Shown one piece after another: positions 5,484 to 5,561 of a stretch of 5,561 nt of DNA (position 1 is the stretch's first letter; every line of letters begins with the position of its first letter). A program made the translations under genes and the position numbers. This DNA comes from Acidobacteriota bacterium (GTDB lineage Bacteria; Acidobacteriota; Terriglobia; UBA7540). Below the pieces are notes generated by a model. That model made no database searches and was not told where the DNA came from. It saw only the letters and a program-made list of their open reading frames with translations. Where the stretch lies: the NCBI GenBank assembly GCA_021828225.1, contig JAKASH010000252.1, positions 1 to 5,561 of the forward strand, read 5' to 3'.

Positions 5484-5561
5484 CGCGCTGCTTCGCGAAA
5501 CGGAAGCTCCGCCTCCCGCTGCGGGGCTTGAACAGGTTCCCCTAAACCTCATCGATCCCAA
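5452..5561 (+). CDS. parB: Chromosome partitioning protein ParB (Spo0J), N-terminal fragment cut by window edge
   Basis: ParB binds parS, spreads on DNA as a CTP-dependent clamp and stimulates the ATPase of ParA. Only 36 complete codons are present. Residues 3-14 (RKALGRGLNALL) are the family's N-terminal ParA-activating motif, including the conserved Arg at position 8. A Pro/Ala-rich linker covers about 19-25, and VPLNLIDP (29-36) begins the ParB/sulfiredoxin-like CTP-binding domain. The ATG lies 32 bases inside the end of parA in another frame, with AGAGG about nine bases upstream, which suggests translational coupling. The DNA-binding and dimerisation domains lie outside the window. Confidence 0.93.
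   Translation, partial: MTRKALGRGLNALLRETEAPPPAAGLEQVPLNLIDP

Overview
The window holds two divergent gene blocks separated by a gene-free stretch of about 790 bases. It looks like ordinary bacterial chromosome of moderately high GC. The minus-strand block is a cytochrome c oxidase operon in the order subunit II, subunit I, subunit III, with subunit III running off the left edge. The plus-strand block is rsmG (16S rRNA G527 methyltransferase), parA (soj) and the first 36 codons of parB (spo0J), which run off the right edge. The style of the oxidase proteins (a Gly/Pro-rich tail on subunit III, a G-x-R-E-M-A-F-P-R motif in subunit I, and C-T-Q-L-C-G in the CuA loop of subunit II) and the ParB N-terminus resemble Acidobacteriota as I remember them. 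That taxonomic guess is an inference and no search was run.

Left block (1-3125, minus): subunit II carries the CuA motif and no haem-c CxxCH motif, so this is an aa3-like rather than a caa3-like enzyme. Subunit I keeps all haem and CuB histidines, the cross-linked tyrosine, the glutamate of the A1-type D-channel and the K-channel lysine. It has conservative changes at the D-channel entrance (Asp to Glu) and at the non-redox Mg/Mn site, where a matching change occurs in subunit II. The three genes are spaced by 32 and 42 bases and are probably one transcript.

Middle (3126-3917): no convincing gene. It holds a possible oxidase promoter, a cluster of three tandem hairpins that looks like a dispersed extragenic repeat, an AT-rich island, a parS-like site, and a strong sigma-70-type promoter placed so close to the rsmG start that the rsmG message may be leaderless. 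mnmG, a frequent partner of rsmG, is not present.

Right block (3918-5561, plus): rsmG, then a 147-base gap with a second parS-like site and an imperfect palindrome containing a perfect TATAAT, then parA overlapping parB by 32 bases. The two parS-like sites flank rsmG and are 18/21 identical as direct repeats. ParA and ParB act on parS to segregate the chromosome, and such clusters are usually near the replication origin. I saw no DnaA-box cluster here. No new biological system is evident; the points most worth checking are the parS pair, the possible leaderless rsmG promoter, the paired substitutions in the oxidase and the hairpin cluster.
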